A DNA stretch of 18,790 nt, taken from assembly GCA_035545895.1 (NCBI GenBank), contig DASZXJ010000160.1, forward strand, positions 1 through 18,790. The letters are read 5' to 3'. Below, piece after piece: positions 1-9,200 of the stretch (positions within the stretch are counted from its first letter, which is position 1; each line of letters opens with the position of its first letter). A program made the translations under genes and the position numbers. This DNA is from DASZXJ01 sp035545895. GTDB lineage: Bacteria; Planctomycetota; Phycisphaerae; Tepidisphaerales; Tepidisphaeraceae. The notes below the pieces were generated by a model. That model did no database searches, was not told the origin of the DNA, and saw only the letters and a program-made list of their open reading frames with translations.

Positions 1-2
1 CT

Positions 3-315
3 ATTACTTCGTTCGCACTTGGTAACAATGCGAACGTTAAACCTTTGTTCGAGAAGAACATTTCTGACAACGTAAAGCTCGTGATTAGCATCACAAATAT
101 TGAGCCGGAAGCTGCGAGCCAGCCGAATGCACCCTCAATCAGAAATGGTATCAAAATTCACCCTGCTCATAGTGAAGGACAGCGAAATTAATGGCCCGGT
201 TATTTTCGGAGGGAGCATCGCTGAAGTCATCAATTCGAAGTCTGTCAGGCTTATCCTGACGTCGGTAAATGGCCAAAAAATTGAGAAAACCGTGCAGATC
301 GAACCAGCTAGATAA
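3..315 (+). pseudogene. 3' end of an unidentified CDS, apparently frameshifted
   Basis: Two overlapping reading frames both look like protein. The frame starting at base 3 is open from the window edge to a TAA at 189-191 and begins ITSFALGNNANVKPLFEKN. The frame ending with TAA at 313-315 carries a second hydrophobic, beta-like stretch (KFTLLIVKDSEINGPVIFGG). The second frame has stops at 73-75 and 82-84 and only a TTG start at 100. The simplest reading is therefore one gene whose frame shifts by one base around 130-150, either by mutation or by sequencing error. I recognise no family. The alternating hydrophobic pattern suits a secreted beta-rich C-terminus. The start lies outside the window. 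The alternative is two unrelated spurious frames. Confidence 0.35.
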
Positions 316-615
316 AGATGTTCGTTTTGTGTAAATGTTGTTCTCCATATTGACGTGCGTATTGTCTGTCGCTCAAAGACGGGGTTTAGCGAAAGTCCCT
401 TGATCTCGGCGTGCTGCCAGCCAGCCAATCGCTCAGATCATGTAATCGCTTGGCTATGACATTGTGGATGCACCGAACTTCGCTCGGCTTGTGTCCGGCG
501 CAGTTGGAACTGCGAAGGATTATCTGGGCTTCTCCCCACCGCTGAATTGATCTGGCAACATGGGATGCAGCTTGGAGGTTCCCATGGAAGCCATGGCTAA
601 TGGCAAAGCAGACGG
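316..615. other. 300-base stretch without an intact gene
   Basis: I find no complete gene, RNA gene or terminator here. The stretch holds short coding-looking scraps in shifting frames, including the fragment at 446-550 and a short frame at 551-619. It looks like decayed coding sequence rather than a designed intergenic region. No promoter with convincing -35 and -10 boxes is visible ahead of the Fn3 gene. Confidence 0.4.
446..550 (+). pseudogene. Short coding-like fragment, possible gene remnant
   Basis: This 34-codon frame lies between in-frame stops TAA (443-445) and TGA (548-550). It begins SLGYDIVDAPNFARLVSGAV and ends in GFSPPLN, which resembles a real protein C-terminus more than random translation. 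It has no start codon of its own and no ribosome-binding site. It is followed in the same frame by a 22-codon open stretch ending at TGA 617-619, which overlaps the GTG start of the Fn3 gene. It may be the ruined upstream part of that gene or of a separate one. No family is recognised. Confidence 0.25.
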
Positions 616-2907
616 GTGACGCCGTCCGTCCCCACGAATGTCAGCGCCGTGCGACTGTCGAGTACCGAAATTGCGGTAAGTTGGACCTCCGATTTCCAGC
701 GCTGCGATGGGTATCGGATTGAACGCAGCGTAAATGGTGGTACATGGACGGAACTTGCGAATCTCGACATCTGGCAGGTGAACTACTTCGACACGTCAGT
801 AAACGCTACTGATCAATACGACTATCGACTCATCGCCAAGAACACCATGCTGGGCGATTCACAGCCATCAGACCCCTCCAGCAAGAACGACTCATCGACT
901 GTATGGCCAGATGAAGATCCGGCGAACATGGGGAACGCAGTCATGGTCGAAGTGACCAATGGCGGAAACACGCAAGCAATGTTCAACGGCGGAGCAAACC
1001 TGCCGGCTGGGCATTATAAGATCATGTATCATTCCGGCTCGTGGAATCAGCATTATTTGACTTATCTCTTTAATGACGATCCGTGGGGGTGGGGACACGC
1101 CATTAATGACGACTACAATGACGCAACTTTAGGCTTTTCCCTTGTCGGGGGGCCCGGCGGCAGTCTGCCGGGTATCGGACTTCAGTTCGCTTCGCACAAT
1201 GAGCTTGGCATGGTCTATAGCTATGAGTCGATCGACAATCCAGTTGGCGCCGATACATTGAGCCGTGGAATGTCAATGGAGTTCGACTTTGCAGGAGGTC
1301 CACTAGGCGTCAAGTTCGATAGCCCGCTTCCCGGCGCAATGGATCTGGGCGTTCATGGCAGCCTCAATGGATTCCACGACATGCTGTATTACTCAGGCGC
1401 AGTGATGTGGAGCTTAGCGGCGGTTACGGGCGATCTGGATGTGACGAAAGTGGAACATAATGCTTCCAATGGCGAACTGCCGGAAAATGAAGAGGACACG
1501 GTTGGCGCTTTCGTCCCAGTCAATAACGACGATGATGAGTATGACCATTACGATCCGGCGAACAACAAGTCGGATTTAGATCAGACTGGCGTTCTTGCCG
1601 CCCCAGATGATGATCTGCTGGAGATTAAATTGCATCCCGCCCAAGGAGCGACCGTCATCAATGGCGACTATTACACCCTGACCATTCCTAGCAATGTAAA
1701 AGTCTGGTGGGCACAAGATAAGGGAAATAATGGCGAATGGGGAAGCGGTCAAGTACTTGACGATACAGCCATCGATGCAACTCAGACGACGATATCGCTT
1801 TGGGTCGAAGGCGTTTCTGCAGGCACCGGCGAAATCGTGCTGAATCTGCATCATGGAGCGAACACGCTGGCAAACTTGGACAGAATCAAGGTGACGACAT
1901 TCGTAATGACCGGCCCGCTGAACGTACCGGGATATTCCGTCTACGAATACACAGCGGCAGGAGCACCAGCGGGAGGCAAGTGGATTGATCCGACTGGCGG
2001 CACGGTCAAATCCGGCGCAAACTCAAATGACATCTCCATTCTTTGGGGCCAGGGCGCGGATGTGGAAAAGGCCGTGTATCAGGCCAATGCAAATTACAAA
2101 TGGGATTTGGAAGTCAACGTCGTGAAGATTACTGCTACCGCCGGTGCCATCACAGTGCCGACCGCACCACCAATTGCCAATTCACTTCCACAGGACGGAA
2201 ATGGCGCTTTTCATTCGGATTTCGTCGCGATCTCAGTAAATGGTAATATTGATTTTAAGACATCTGTTACAGTTCAAGGAGCAGACGCGGCGGGCGACCG
2301 CGGAGTTAAATTTATCAGAATCGGATTTATCCAAGAGTGGGTTTCAGCTTCTGCCTCACATGCTCTCTACTTTATGGGGTTAAACCAATATGGTGAACCA
2401 GAGTATAAACGGCGAACTTCTGCGACTGAAGGAATGGCTAACGTCTTGGATACTTGGGACGGCAGTTTAAAGCCATGGTATAAGAGCTATGATGGTCAGG
2501 CGGGCTGGTCTCCGACTCCGGCCAACCTTTCTCATGACTTTGAGACAACGGATTCGCCAGAGCTTTGGTTCCCAAAGACGAGTGATGGCACGGTAAATGG
2601 CGGTGCCCTCAACGAGGCAGATTTGGAATGGAGTTTCAGCATGTATCTTGCCGTCGAAACGATCGAAGGAATAAATAGCTCTGAAAATGTCTTCACTCCA
2701 AGAATGAAAGCTGATTGGTCTGTCAATTACGACGGTATCTTTAGTGGCACGACATTTACGCCAAATAGTGGCAGCAAGATGAGCGGGCCAACAGTGTTCA
2801 CAGCATCACCGTCTGACGGGACACCCGTTCCAGTCGCCCCGATCTCCGGATCTATTTTTAATGATGAAATCACTACTGTCCGGTTACAAGTCGAACAGGT
2901 ACAATGA
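616..2907 (+). CDS. Fibronectin type III surface-type protein, 3' end replaced by IS sequence
   Basis: Residues about 4-95 form a fibronectin type III domain: a P-x-N-V-S-A start, W at the core, Y-R-I-E-R, and a D-Y-R-L-I-A-K strand near the end. The remaining ~670 residues are rich in Gly, Asp, Asn and aromatic residues. An acidic stretch at about residues 300-320 (VPVNNDDDEYDHYDP) resembles loops seen in secreted planctomycete and myxobacterial proteins. There is no signal peptide or sorting tail. The GTG start overlaps an upstream TGA (616-619), so this is probably the downstream part of a longer, damaged gene. The native reading frame meets the left end of the insertion sequence at 2869, so the last 12 residues and the stop are IS-encoded. 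A role in adhesion or matrix binding is inferred from Fn3 only. Confidence 0.7.
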   Translation: MTPSVPTNVSAVRLSSTEIAVSWTSDFQRCDGYRIERSVNGGTWTELANLDIWQVNYFDTSVNATDQYDYRLIAKNTMLGDSQPSDPSSKNDSSTVWPDEDPANMGNAVMVEVTNGGNTQAMFNGGANLPAGHYKIMYHSGSWNQHYLTYLFNDDPWGWGHAINDDYNDATLGFSLVGGPGGSLPGIGLQFASHNELGMVYSYESIDNPVGADTLSRGMSMEFDFAGGPLGVKFDSPLPGAMDLGVHGSLNGFHDMLYYSGAVMWSLAAVTGDLDVTKVEHNASNGELPENEEDTVGAFVPVNNDDDEYDHYDPANNKSDLDQTGVLAAPDDDLLEIKLHPAQGATVINGDYYTLTIPSNVKVWWAQDKGNNGEWGSGQVLDDTAIDATQTTISLWVEGVSAGTGEIVLNLHHGANTLANLDRIKVTTFVMTGPLNVPGYSVYEYTAAGAPAGGKWIDPTGGTVKSGANSNDISILWGQGADVEKAVYQANANYKWDLEVNVVKITATAGAITVPTAPPIANSLPQDGNGAFHSDFVAISVNGNIDFKTSVTVQGADAAGDRGVKFIRIGFIQEWVSASASHALYFMGLNQYGEPEYKRRTSATEGMANVLDTWDGSLKPWYKSYDGQAGWSPTPANLSHDFETTDSPELWFPKTSDGTVNGGALNEADLEWSFSMYLAVETIEGINSSENVFTPRMKADWSVNYDGIFSGTTFTPNSGSKMSGPTVFTASPSDGTPVPVAPISGSIFNDEITTVRLQVEQVQ
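2869..2886 (+). repeat. Left terminal inverted repeat of the IS
   Basis: The sequence ATCACTACTGTCCGGTTA here is the exact reverse complement of 4187-4204. It contains the transposase stop codon (TAA on the minus strand, 2884-2886) and also encodes the C-terminal codons of the truncated Fn3 gene on the plus strand. Confidence 0.9.
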
Positions 2908-4072
2908 GTTATGAGTTTCATCGGCCTCGATTTTGGTGGCTTGGCGGGAAAACACCTGAAAAGCAGGGGTTTTCTCGAAGAGCGTCAGGCTCAGCACCTG
3001 CAGCATTTCTCCCATTGGCGGCGTGAGATTCAATTCCCGCTTGGCGATTGCCACCAGCACGTAGGCGCTGACCGCGATCCAGACTTGTGTCTTGACCGCA
3101 TTGGGCGAGTTGCCGAAAAACGCCTTGATGCGCAGGTACTGTTTGATCCATTTGAAGAACAGTTCCACCTGCCAGCGCGCCTTGTAAAGCTTGGCGATGG
3201 TCGAGGCCGCGAGCGTAAAGTTGTTGGTGAGAAACACCAGACGGTTTCCCGATTTGACGTCGACGAAGCTTACGCGATGCAGCGGCGCCGGGTAGCGTTT
3301 GCGCGACAGCGGCCCGCGCAGTCTGATGGTTTGATCCGCCCGCAGTCCGCAGCCCCGGTCCACCGGGCGCGATTCGATGACGCGGAAATCTAGGTTGTCC
3401 TTTCCGCGGACGATGAAGAAGGCTCCGGCCAGCGTGAAGCGGTGCAGCCGCGCGAAGTCGACGAAGCCGCGATCCATGACATAGGACGCGCCGGCTTCGA
3501 GAATCAGTTCGTCCAGCACGTTCACTTCGTGGACCGACCCCTCGGAAACATTGATAAAACAGGGGATATTGCCGCGCAGGTCCAGAAGCGTGTGCAGCTT
3601 GACGGCGCTCTTGCGGCGGCGGAACTGCGCCCAGGGGAAACAGCGTGAGGCAAAGATCGATGGTGGTGGTGTCGAAGACGTAAGTCGCCGCCTTGAGCCT
3701 GCCGGCGACGGGCTCGCCGGCGTACAAACGCCGGGCATGGGCGATGAGCACCGTGGCAAAGTCGGCCCAGATGCGCCAGGATCGCGTCTCGTTCGCGTCG
3801 GCAAGCGTCGAGCGCGAAATGACGCCGCGAATGCCCAGATGATAAAGCTGTTTCGGAAAAGCGCGGAGGCACGATTCGATGTCGCGCAAAGACTCGCGGC
3901 AGGTGAGTTGCGCGAAGAGCATGACCAGAAACTGATCCCAGCAGGAGAAGGTTCGGACCCGGCGGTTGCCGTCGTGGCGGGCAACGCACTTGTTGAACTC
4001 GTAGCGGGAGAGAAGATCGAAAAGTTGAGCGAAAACGAATCTGCCGGAGTGCATGCCGGGCAGCATCGCCAA
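2884..4072 (-). pseudogene. IS4-family DDE transposase, split by a one-base frameshift
   Basis: The N-terminal half reads from TTG 4072 (or ATG 4066): a DUF4372-like N-terminal domain (YEFNKCVARHDGNRRVRTFS) followed by the first catalytic Asp in YVFDTTTIDLCL. The C-terminal half lies in another frame and ends at 2884. It holds the second Asp in SYVMDRGFVDF and the IS4 signature Y-x2-R-x3-E-x6-K in YKARWQVELFFKWIK. The switch falls in LFPWAQFRR, where the coding strand has CTG TTT CCCC TGG. Removing one C (a G of 3634-3637) restores the expected protein of about 395 residues. As read, no single frame makes an active enzyme. The alternatives are sequencing error or +1 slippage on CCC-C. Confidence 0.88.
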
Positions 4073-4186
4073 GCGATCCGCCCGGACAACGAGGCGGAAT
4101 TGGCCGGTCGAAGTTGAAATCGAAAAATCGCATCATGTGCAATTCAATCAAGAAAATCCGAGCGATTCCGAGATTGAACCATGAGT

Positions 4187-4204
4187 TAACCGGACAGTAG
4201 TGAT
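4187..4204 (-). repeat. Right terminal inverted repeat of the IS
   Basis: Read on the minus strand this is ATCACTACTGTCCGGTTA, identical over 18 bases to the left end at 2869-2886; the match stops on both sides. It lies about 115 bases upstream of the transposase start, leaving room for its promoter. Confidence 0.9.
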
Positions 4205-4282
4205 CCAATAATTGATCTACCTAAAGGGCAGGTCGAAATGTCTTGTTTCGCGTCTCCATTCAAATGAACTTCATTCTTGGGT

Positions 4283-4286
4283 AGGA
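4283..4286 (+). promoter_or_regulatory. Ribosome-binding site of the TPR gene
   Basis: AGGA lies seven bases before the ATG at 4294 and supports that start. The 89 bases between the IS end and this gene hold no clear promoter. A TAGGAT at 4282-4287 resembles a -10 box but has no matching -35 and coincides with the RBS. Confidence 0.5.
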
Positions 4287-4293
4287 TTGCAGC

Positions 4294-6216
4294 ATGCAAC
4301 ACGATCTTAGCAAGCCGCCGATTTGGGATGGGGTAATGGAACTGGGTTTGATGCGGATGCGCGCCGGGGTGGGTTCGGCCGAGGGAACGTATCTGCCCCG
4401 TCTATTGCTTTGGGTGGATCATCGTTCTGGCGTGGTCCTGCATTTTGAAATGACCGAGCCGCTGGACAGTTATGTGCCGCTGGTGGTTAATGGGCTAAAC
4501 ACTCTCTTCAAGCTCGTCGGCGGATTGCCGCGGCAGATTCAAGTCCGCAATCTGCAACTGGCTGATGAACTGCGGGAGGCGCTGGAACCCCATGGTATCG
4601 ACGTGGTCGTGCGCGAGTCGCTTCCCATGCTCGATGAGGCGATCAGGAGCATGCAGGAGTTCAAGAAGATCTGTGGCGAGCCCGAGCCGGGGCTGCTCGA
4701 TGTGCCGGGCATGACGCTGGACCATGTGATCGCCTTCGCCGACGCCGCCAAAGCATTTTACGAGGCCAGGCCATGGCAACATTTGACTGACGATGATTTG
4801 ATTGCAATCGAGTCACCGTCGGGACCCCCAGGAACGGAATATGCGCAGGTTCTGGGAGCTGGAGGAACCACATTTGGGCTCGGATTCGTCAAGTCCATCA
4901 AGGCGCATGAGGACATGCGTTCGGGAGCGACGTTTCCGCGCGAGGCCATCTGGAGCCTGCTTTTCAGCGACATCGACCGGATTGCATTTGACGATGGAGA
5001 AGCGTGGGAACGGCACGGTCTTGCAGTGGCCGGACCGGATGCTTATCCAGAATTCTGCTGCTTTTACCGGTCAAAAAAGCCTCAGAATCCGACGCCTGAA
5101 CAGCTAACGTGGGCGGAGGGATTGTTGCGGGCCCTGACGAATACGACGGAAGAAGAACTGGACCAGGGCCGATGGGAGAAAAAGGTCAAAACCATCAACG
5201 GTGAGGTCACTTATAAGTTTTCTATGCCGCTGTTGCTGGATCAAATGGCGGGCAAGCACGTCGCCGACTCCGCTGGGATTGTCAATTCCGGAATGATGGC
5301 CATGGAACCGATCTTTCGCGCCGTCGAGCAGGAGGCGGCGAAGCGCGGGCCGATGACTCAGGAGGAGCTCGACCGATTAATGCGGGAGATTCGGTCCGAG
5401 GGTCGAACTTTCCAACCGACCAATGACGTCGAACGAGCGCAGGCGCTGTGTTATCAGTTTTTTGAGGCGCGGGGCCGGCGAAAGATCCAACTGGTTCGGC
5501 AGGCACTGGCGATTGATCCGGACTGCTGTGACGCGCTGACCCTGCTCGCGCAGAGAGAGGCTGATCCCGAAGCTGCCAGACAGTTGCTTCAGCGCGCGGT
5601 GGATAGCGCCCAGCGCCGGTTGGGTCCGGAGCGTTTCGAAAAAGACGCAGGTCTTTTTTGGGGAATCGTCCAGACACGACCCTATATGCGCGCCAGGGAA
5701 GATCTGGCGATTGTTCTGATGGACATCGGCGAACTTGAACAAGCCGCGAGTCATTTCAAGGAAATGCTTCGCTTGAATCCCAATGATAACCAGGGCAACC
5801 GCTATCATCTGGCCCAATGCCTGCTCGCCCTGAATCACCTGGATGAGTTGGACGCGCTGCTCAATCGTTCTCAATATAAGGATGACTTCACCGCCGAGTG
5901 GGCTTTTACGCGGACATTGCTCGAATATCGCCGCAGTGGCGACTCGCCTGCCGTGCGAGCGAAGCTGAACCAAGCCCGGAGGCGCAATAAATTTGTGATC
6001 CCGCTGTTGACCGAACAGGTGCCTCTTCCCGTTTATTCTCCGTCTGTTTTTTCGCCGGGCGATGAAGATGAAGCCATCAGTTGCGTTGAGCAGATTTCGC
6101 AGGGATGGCACGATACGCCGGGTGCCGTCGAATGGCTGGCCAAGGCATCACGTACTGAACAGAAACGGATTCGCCAATGGGAACACGAGCGAGAAAAAAA
6201 GCGCAAGCGGCGTTGA
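4294..6216 (+). CDS. TPR-repeat protein with DUF6930/DUF7309-like N-terminal half
   Basis: This is a 640-residue protein with no signal peptide or membrane segment, so probably cytoplasmic. Residues 1-125 form an alpha/beta domain (LPRLLLWVDHRSGVVLHFEM, then IQVRNLQLADELREAL) that I would place near DUF6930-type domains from memory. Residues 135-260 (VPGMTLDHVIAFADAAKAF, then GLAVAGPDAYP) recall DUF7309. Residues about 380-600 are helical TPR-like repeats (EQAASHFKEMLRLNPNDNQ), of the sort annotated ST7-like in bacteria. The C-terminus is highly basic (EREKKRKRR). A good RBS supports the start. It sits alone between the IS and a convergent gene only six bases away. The biochemical function is unknown; scaffold or protein-protein interaction is inferred from the repeats. 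Confidence 0.85.
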   Translation: MQHDLSKPPIWDGVMELGLMRMRAGVGSAEGTYLPRLLLWVDHRSGVVLHFEMTEPLDSYVPLVVNGLNTLFKLVGGLPRQIQVRNLQLADELREALEPHGIDVVVRESLPMLDEAIRSMQEFKKICGEPEPGLLDVPGMTLDHVIAFADAAKAFYEARPWQHLTDDDLIAIESPSGPPGTEYAQVLGAGGTTFGLGFVKSIKAHEDMRSGATFPREAIWSLLFSDIDRIAFDDGEAWERHGLAVAGPDAYPEFCCFYRSKKPQNPTPEQLTWAEGLLRALTNTTEEELDQGRWEKKVKTINGEVTYKFSMPLLLDQMAGKHVADSAGIVNSGMMAMEPIFRAVEQEAAKRGPMTQEELDRLMREIRSEGRTFQPTNDVERAQALCYQFFEARGRRKIQLVRQALAIDPDCCDALTLLAQREADPEAARQLLQRAVDSAQRRLGPERFEKDAGLFWGIVQTRPYMRAREDLAIVLMDIGELEQAASHFKEMLRLNPNDNQGNRYHLAQCLLALNHLDELDALLNRSQYKDDFTAEWAFTRTLLEYRRSGDSPAVRAKLNQARRRNKFVIPLLTEQVPLPVYSPSVFSPGDEDEAISCVEQISQGWHDTPGAVEWLAKASRTEQKRIRQWEHEREKKRKRR

Positions 6217-6222
6217 GGCGCC

Positions 6223-9200
6223 TTATCGTCGCACCGGTCGCCGCGCGGGCGTTGGCGCGGGTTCGGGCGCGGGCTCCGGTTGCACAGCGGGCGGCTTGAG
6301 CGGATCGGTGCTCGGCTGGTCCTCCACCGTGAAGAGTTGCCCATCGCGCAGGTAAAGCCGCCGCTGTTCCTGCGCATTCAACGGCCGGGCGCCTTTTCTT
6401 CCGAAGACGCTGAGTTGATTGCCCGATTCATCCACCGCGCGGTCGCGATCCAGACCTTCGCTGATCGCGATCGCGGGACCTTCGGTGGGGAAGGTGGCGA
6501 TGATTCGAGGACGGGGACGCGGGCTGAAACCCATGTAAGTCGGCGTGTCGTCGCGCTCGTCGGCACTGGTCAGTTGCAAGACCTTCAACCCGTTGCGGCC
6601 ATCGGCGATGTAGGCGTACAGACACGAATTGGTCATGCCGATTTTCACCGCAGTCGCGTCGCTGATCTGTCCACCGGCGTTGAACGATTCGACCTTGGCT
6701 GGTGATTGCGGCTTTTCAATATCGATGATGACCAATCCCTGCTGGCCTGCCGCGACATATGCATAGGTGCGACTCAGGTAGATATCGCGGGCATCCGGGA
6801 CCGGAACAGTCGAATTGGGAACCAATCTGGGATGTTCAACATCGGTGACGTCGATCACCTTCATGCCTTCATCATCGACGACAAACCCGTAACGGAACTG
6901 GAACGCGACTTTGCGGGGATTTTTCAAACCCGCCAACTGTGGCGCATCGATCAGCTTCGGGTGAAGCGGATCGTCGAGGTTGACGAGTTGCAAACCATAC
7001 GTGCCGCAGACAAACGCATAATGGCCATAGATCGCCATCGATCGCGCGCCCGCGAGTCTTCCGCGGTCATTAAATGAGAGGGCTTTTTGCAGGAAATTGT
7101 TTTCCGGATCGCCATCGAGCAGCGTCGCCACGCCGGGTTTGTTGCGTTTGTCGCTCAATGGATTTCCGATGACGACCAGCCCTTCGTATTTGTCGGTGAC
7201 GTACAAATACGCGTACATCGGATGAACAAAGCCCTCTTCGTTTTCCGGCAGATGCGGGCGTGTCGGATCAATCGCCATCGTGCTCGGCGAGCAGATACTC
7301 GTGGCGTATTCAGTCTTCACGTAAAACTTTTGACCCAGCGGAGAGACCGGCGCGGAAATGATCCGTTCGGAAAAGCCCTTGTTGTCGATGTTGGCCACAT
7401 CGTACGCGATAAAGCCGTCCGGTCCGCAAGCGGTGTATAGATACTCGCCGCGAAGCTGGAGATCGAGAATCGTACCTTTGTGTTCATGCGATTCGGTCAA
7501 TCGCTGTTCGTGAACGAGGTGCTCCTGATAAAAATCGGGATATGCCAGCTCATGTAATCGCGAGCCGATGACGGCTTGCGGCTCATCGCGTTCGGTAACA
7601 GCCACTGCCTGCAGGCCATGCTCACCCTCGCCGACCCAGGCAAATCGTCCGATGAAATTGACCGCGTTGGTTCCTTGAAGCAGAAGCTGCGCCATGATGG
7701 CGTTGTTGTCATCCTTCGACGAGACGTGGCAATCGGTGCAGTGCTTGGTTTCGACGGTTCGCACCGTATGCGGGAAATACGGGCTGAACGATTGCCCGCT
7801 GAAACCCTCAGCCGAGATGGTCTGCTGCTGTGTGTATATCCACTGGCGATTGGCATCCTGCGAACTGACAAGCACCGCGCAGGCCGACCGGATTGGCACG
7901 ATCTTGCCGCCCTTGGCGCTGGAATCCTTGCCCAGCATGTAAACATCGTCGCGCAAAGTCTGAAAGTTATAGTTGGTGTAGTTGCGCGTGAGTTGGCCTT
8001 CGTTGTGAAGCATGTTCTTGGCTTGATTGGCGCGCATCGGCAGGTGACAGCCAAAACAGCTCGTGTTCCATGAACTGTGGCAGGCGTAGCAGCTCATGAT
8101 GGAATTGGGATGCGCCAGGGGCATCGCGTTTTTCGTCTCATCCGCGCCGGGCGGTGTACCCCAGGTTTTGCCGTCGTTTCGAACGGTATGCGCCCAAAGT
8201 GCGGCTTTGGATTGCGATCCATCAGCCGCCTGTTTCAGCGTCCATTTCTGATTGGAATCGAGTGCGCTGATTTGCGAAATCGTTCCATCTCCCGGATTAA
8301 ATTCAAACCGATTCTCGATGATCTTGCGCGCCTGATCGTCGGTGATCGTGGTCGCCGCGTTGCCGGTGAAAGCTTTGCTCAGCAGGGATTTGTCCTTGGT
8401 CTTGAAGAATTGCAGCATGACCGCCGGCTGTTCGGTGCTGCCATGACAATCGATGCATTCGATCATGACCGCGTTTCGCGTTTCACCATACAAGTTGCCG
8501 TTGCCATGTGCGTCCTGCTCGAAATGACAATCGACGCATTGCATTCCTTTTTGCAGATGGATGTCCTGAAGATGAACAGCCTTTTTGAATTTGTCCGGAT
8601 CGTCAAACGAGATCGCCTTGCCATCGGTGTCCAGCCAGTTGCCGTGACGATCTTGCTTATAAACCGCTCGAAACACCCAGCCGTGCCCATGAAAGTCGGC
8701 GAATTGGGTTTGCTTCAATAACGGATTGAGATTGGCTGCGAGATTCTCAAGAAAGTTCGGGCCGGCCACGCGTCCGGTTTGATCCTTGTCATTCGGATAA
8801 AGATTCGACCAAAGCCCGCGAACGGCTGCGCCTTCGGGATTATGCTGGCTGACCTCAAATTCCTGCTCAGGCGTCGGATACTTTTGCCTGGCGGGATACA
8901 TGTGCTTGCCTTCGGTTTCGTTGTCCCACCACGTGTAGCCGAGATACGCATTCACGACGTTGGTGCCGGGATGAATGTGGCAAACAATGCACGTGCTGGT
9001 CGGCATGTTCTTGACGAACAGATGCTTGATTGGATGGCCGGGCTGATCTTTTGGGATCGTCGCGTCAATGGAAGAACTGGTGCCGCGATTTCCCATGGCC
9101 GCCCATTTGCCGCTGTGCTCGGGGCTGGAGTCGTTGGCGTAGACGACATGGCAGGCGGTGCATCCGCTGGCGCGATAATCGCCAGGATGATCGTTCGTGC

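Larger units (their letters stand above)
2869..4204 (-). mobile_element. IS4-family insertion sequence, about 1.34 kb
   Basis: A single transposase reading frame (broken) on the minus strand is bounded by perfect 18-base inverted repeats at 2869-2886 and 4187-4204. The size suits a one-gene IS4-family element. Domain order and the YREK signature in the transposase support the family. The outermost AT of each repeat may belong to the flank, in which case the element is 2871-4202. I see no flanking direct repeat longer than two bases: the left flank reads atgatgaaat and the right flank ccaataattg. The copy is therefore old, rearranged or recombined. Confidence 0.88.

Noticed and set aside
2911..4117. 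Plus-strand open frames of 160 and 188 codons through the IS
   Set aside because: They are antisense to the transposase, whose minus-strand frames carry the DUF4372-like domain and YREK signature.
5377..6111. Minus-strand 244-codon frame under the TPR gene
   Set aside because: It is a shadow of the plus-strand gene, which has an RBS, TPR repeats and consistent composition.
6210..6240. Bidirectional terminator between the TPR and cytochrome genes
   Set aside because: Only six bases separate the stops, and I see no GC-rich stem followed by a T run on either strand.
7576..8721. Plus-strand open frames of 165 and 214 codons inside the cytochrome gene
   Set aside because: They are antisense shadows of a gene with ten in-frame CXXCH motifs, with Arg/Ala-rich translations and no RBS.
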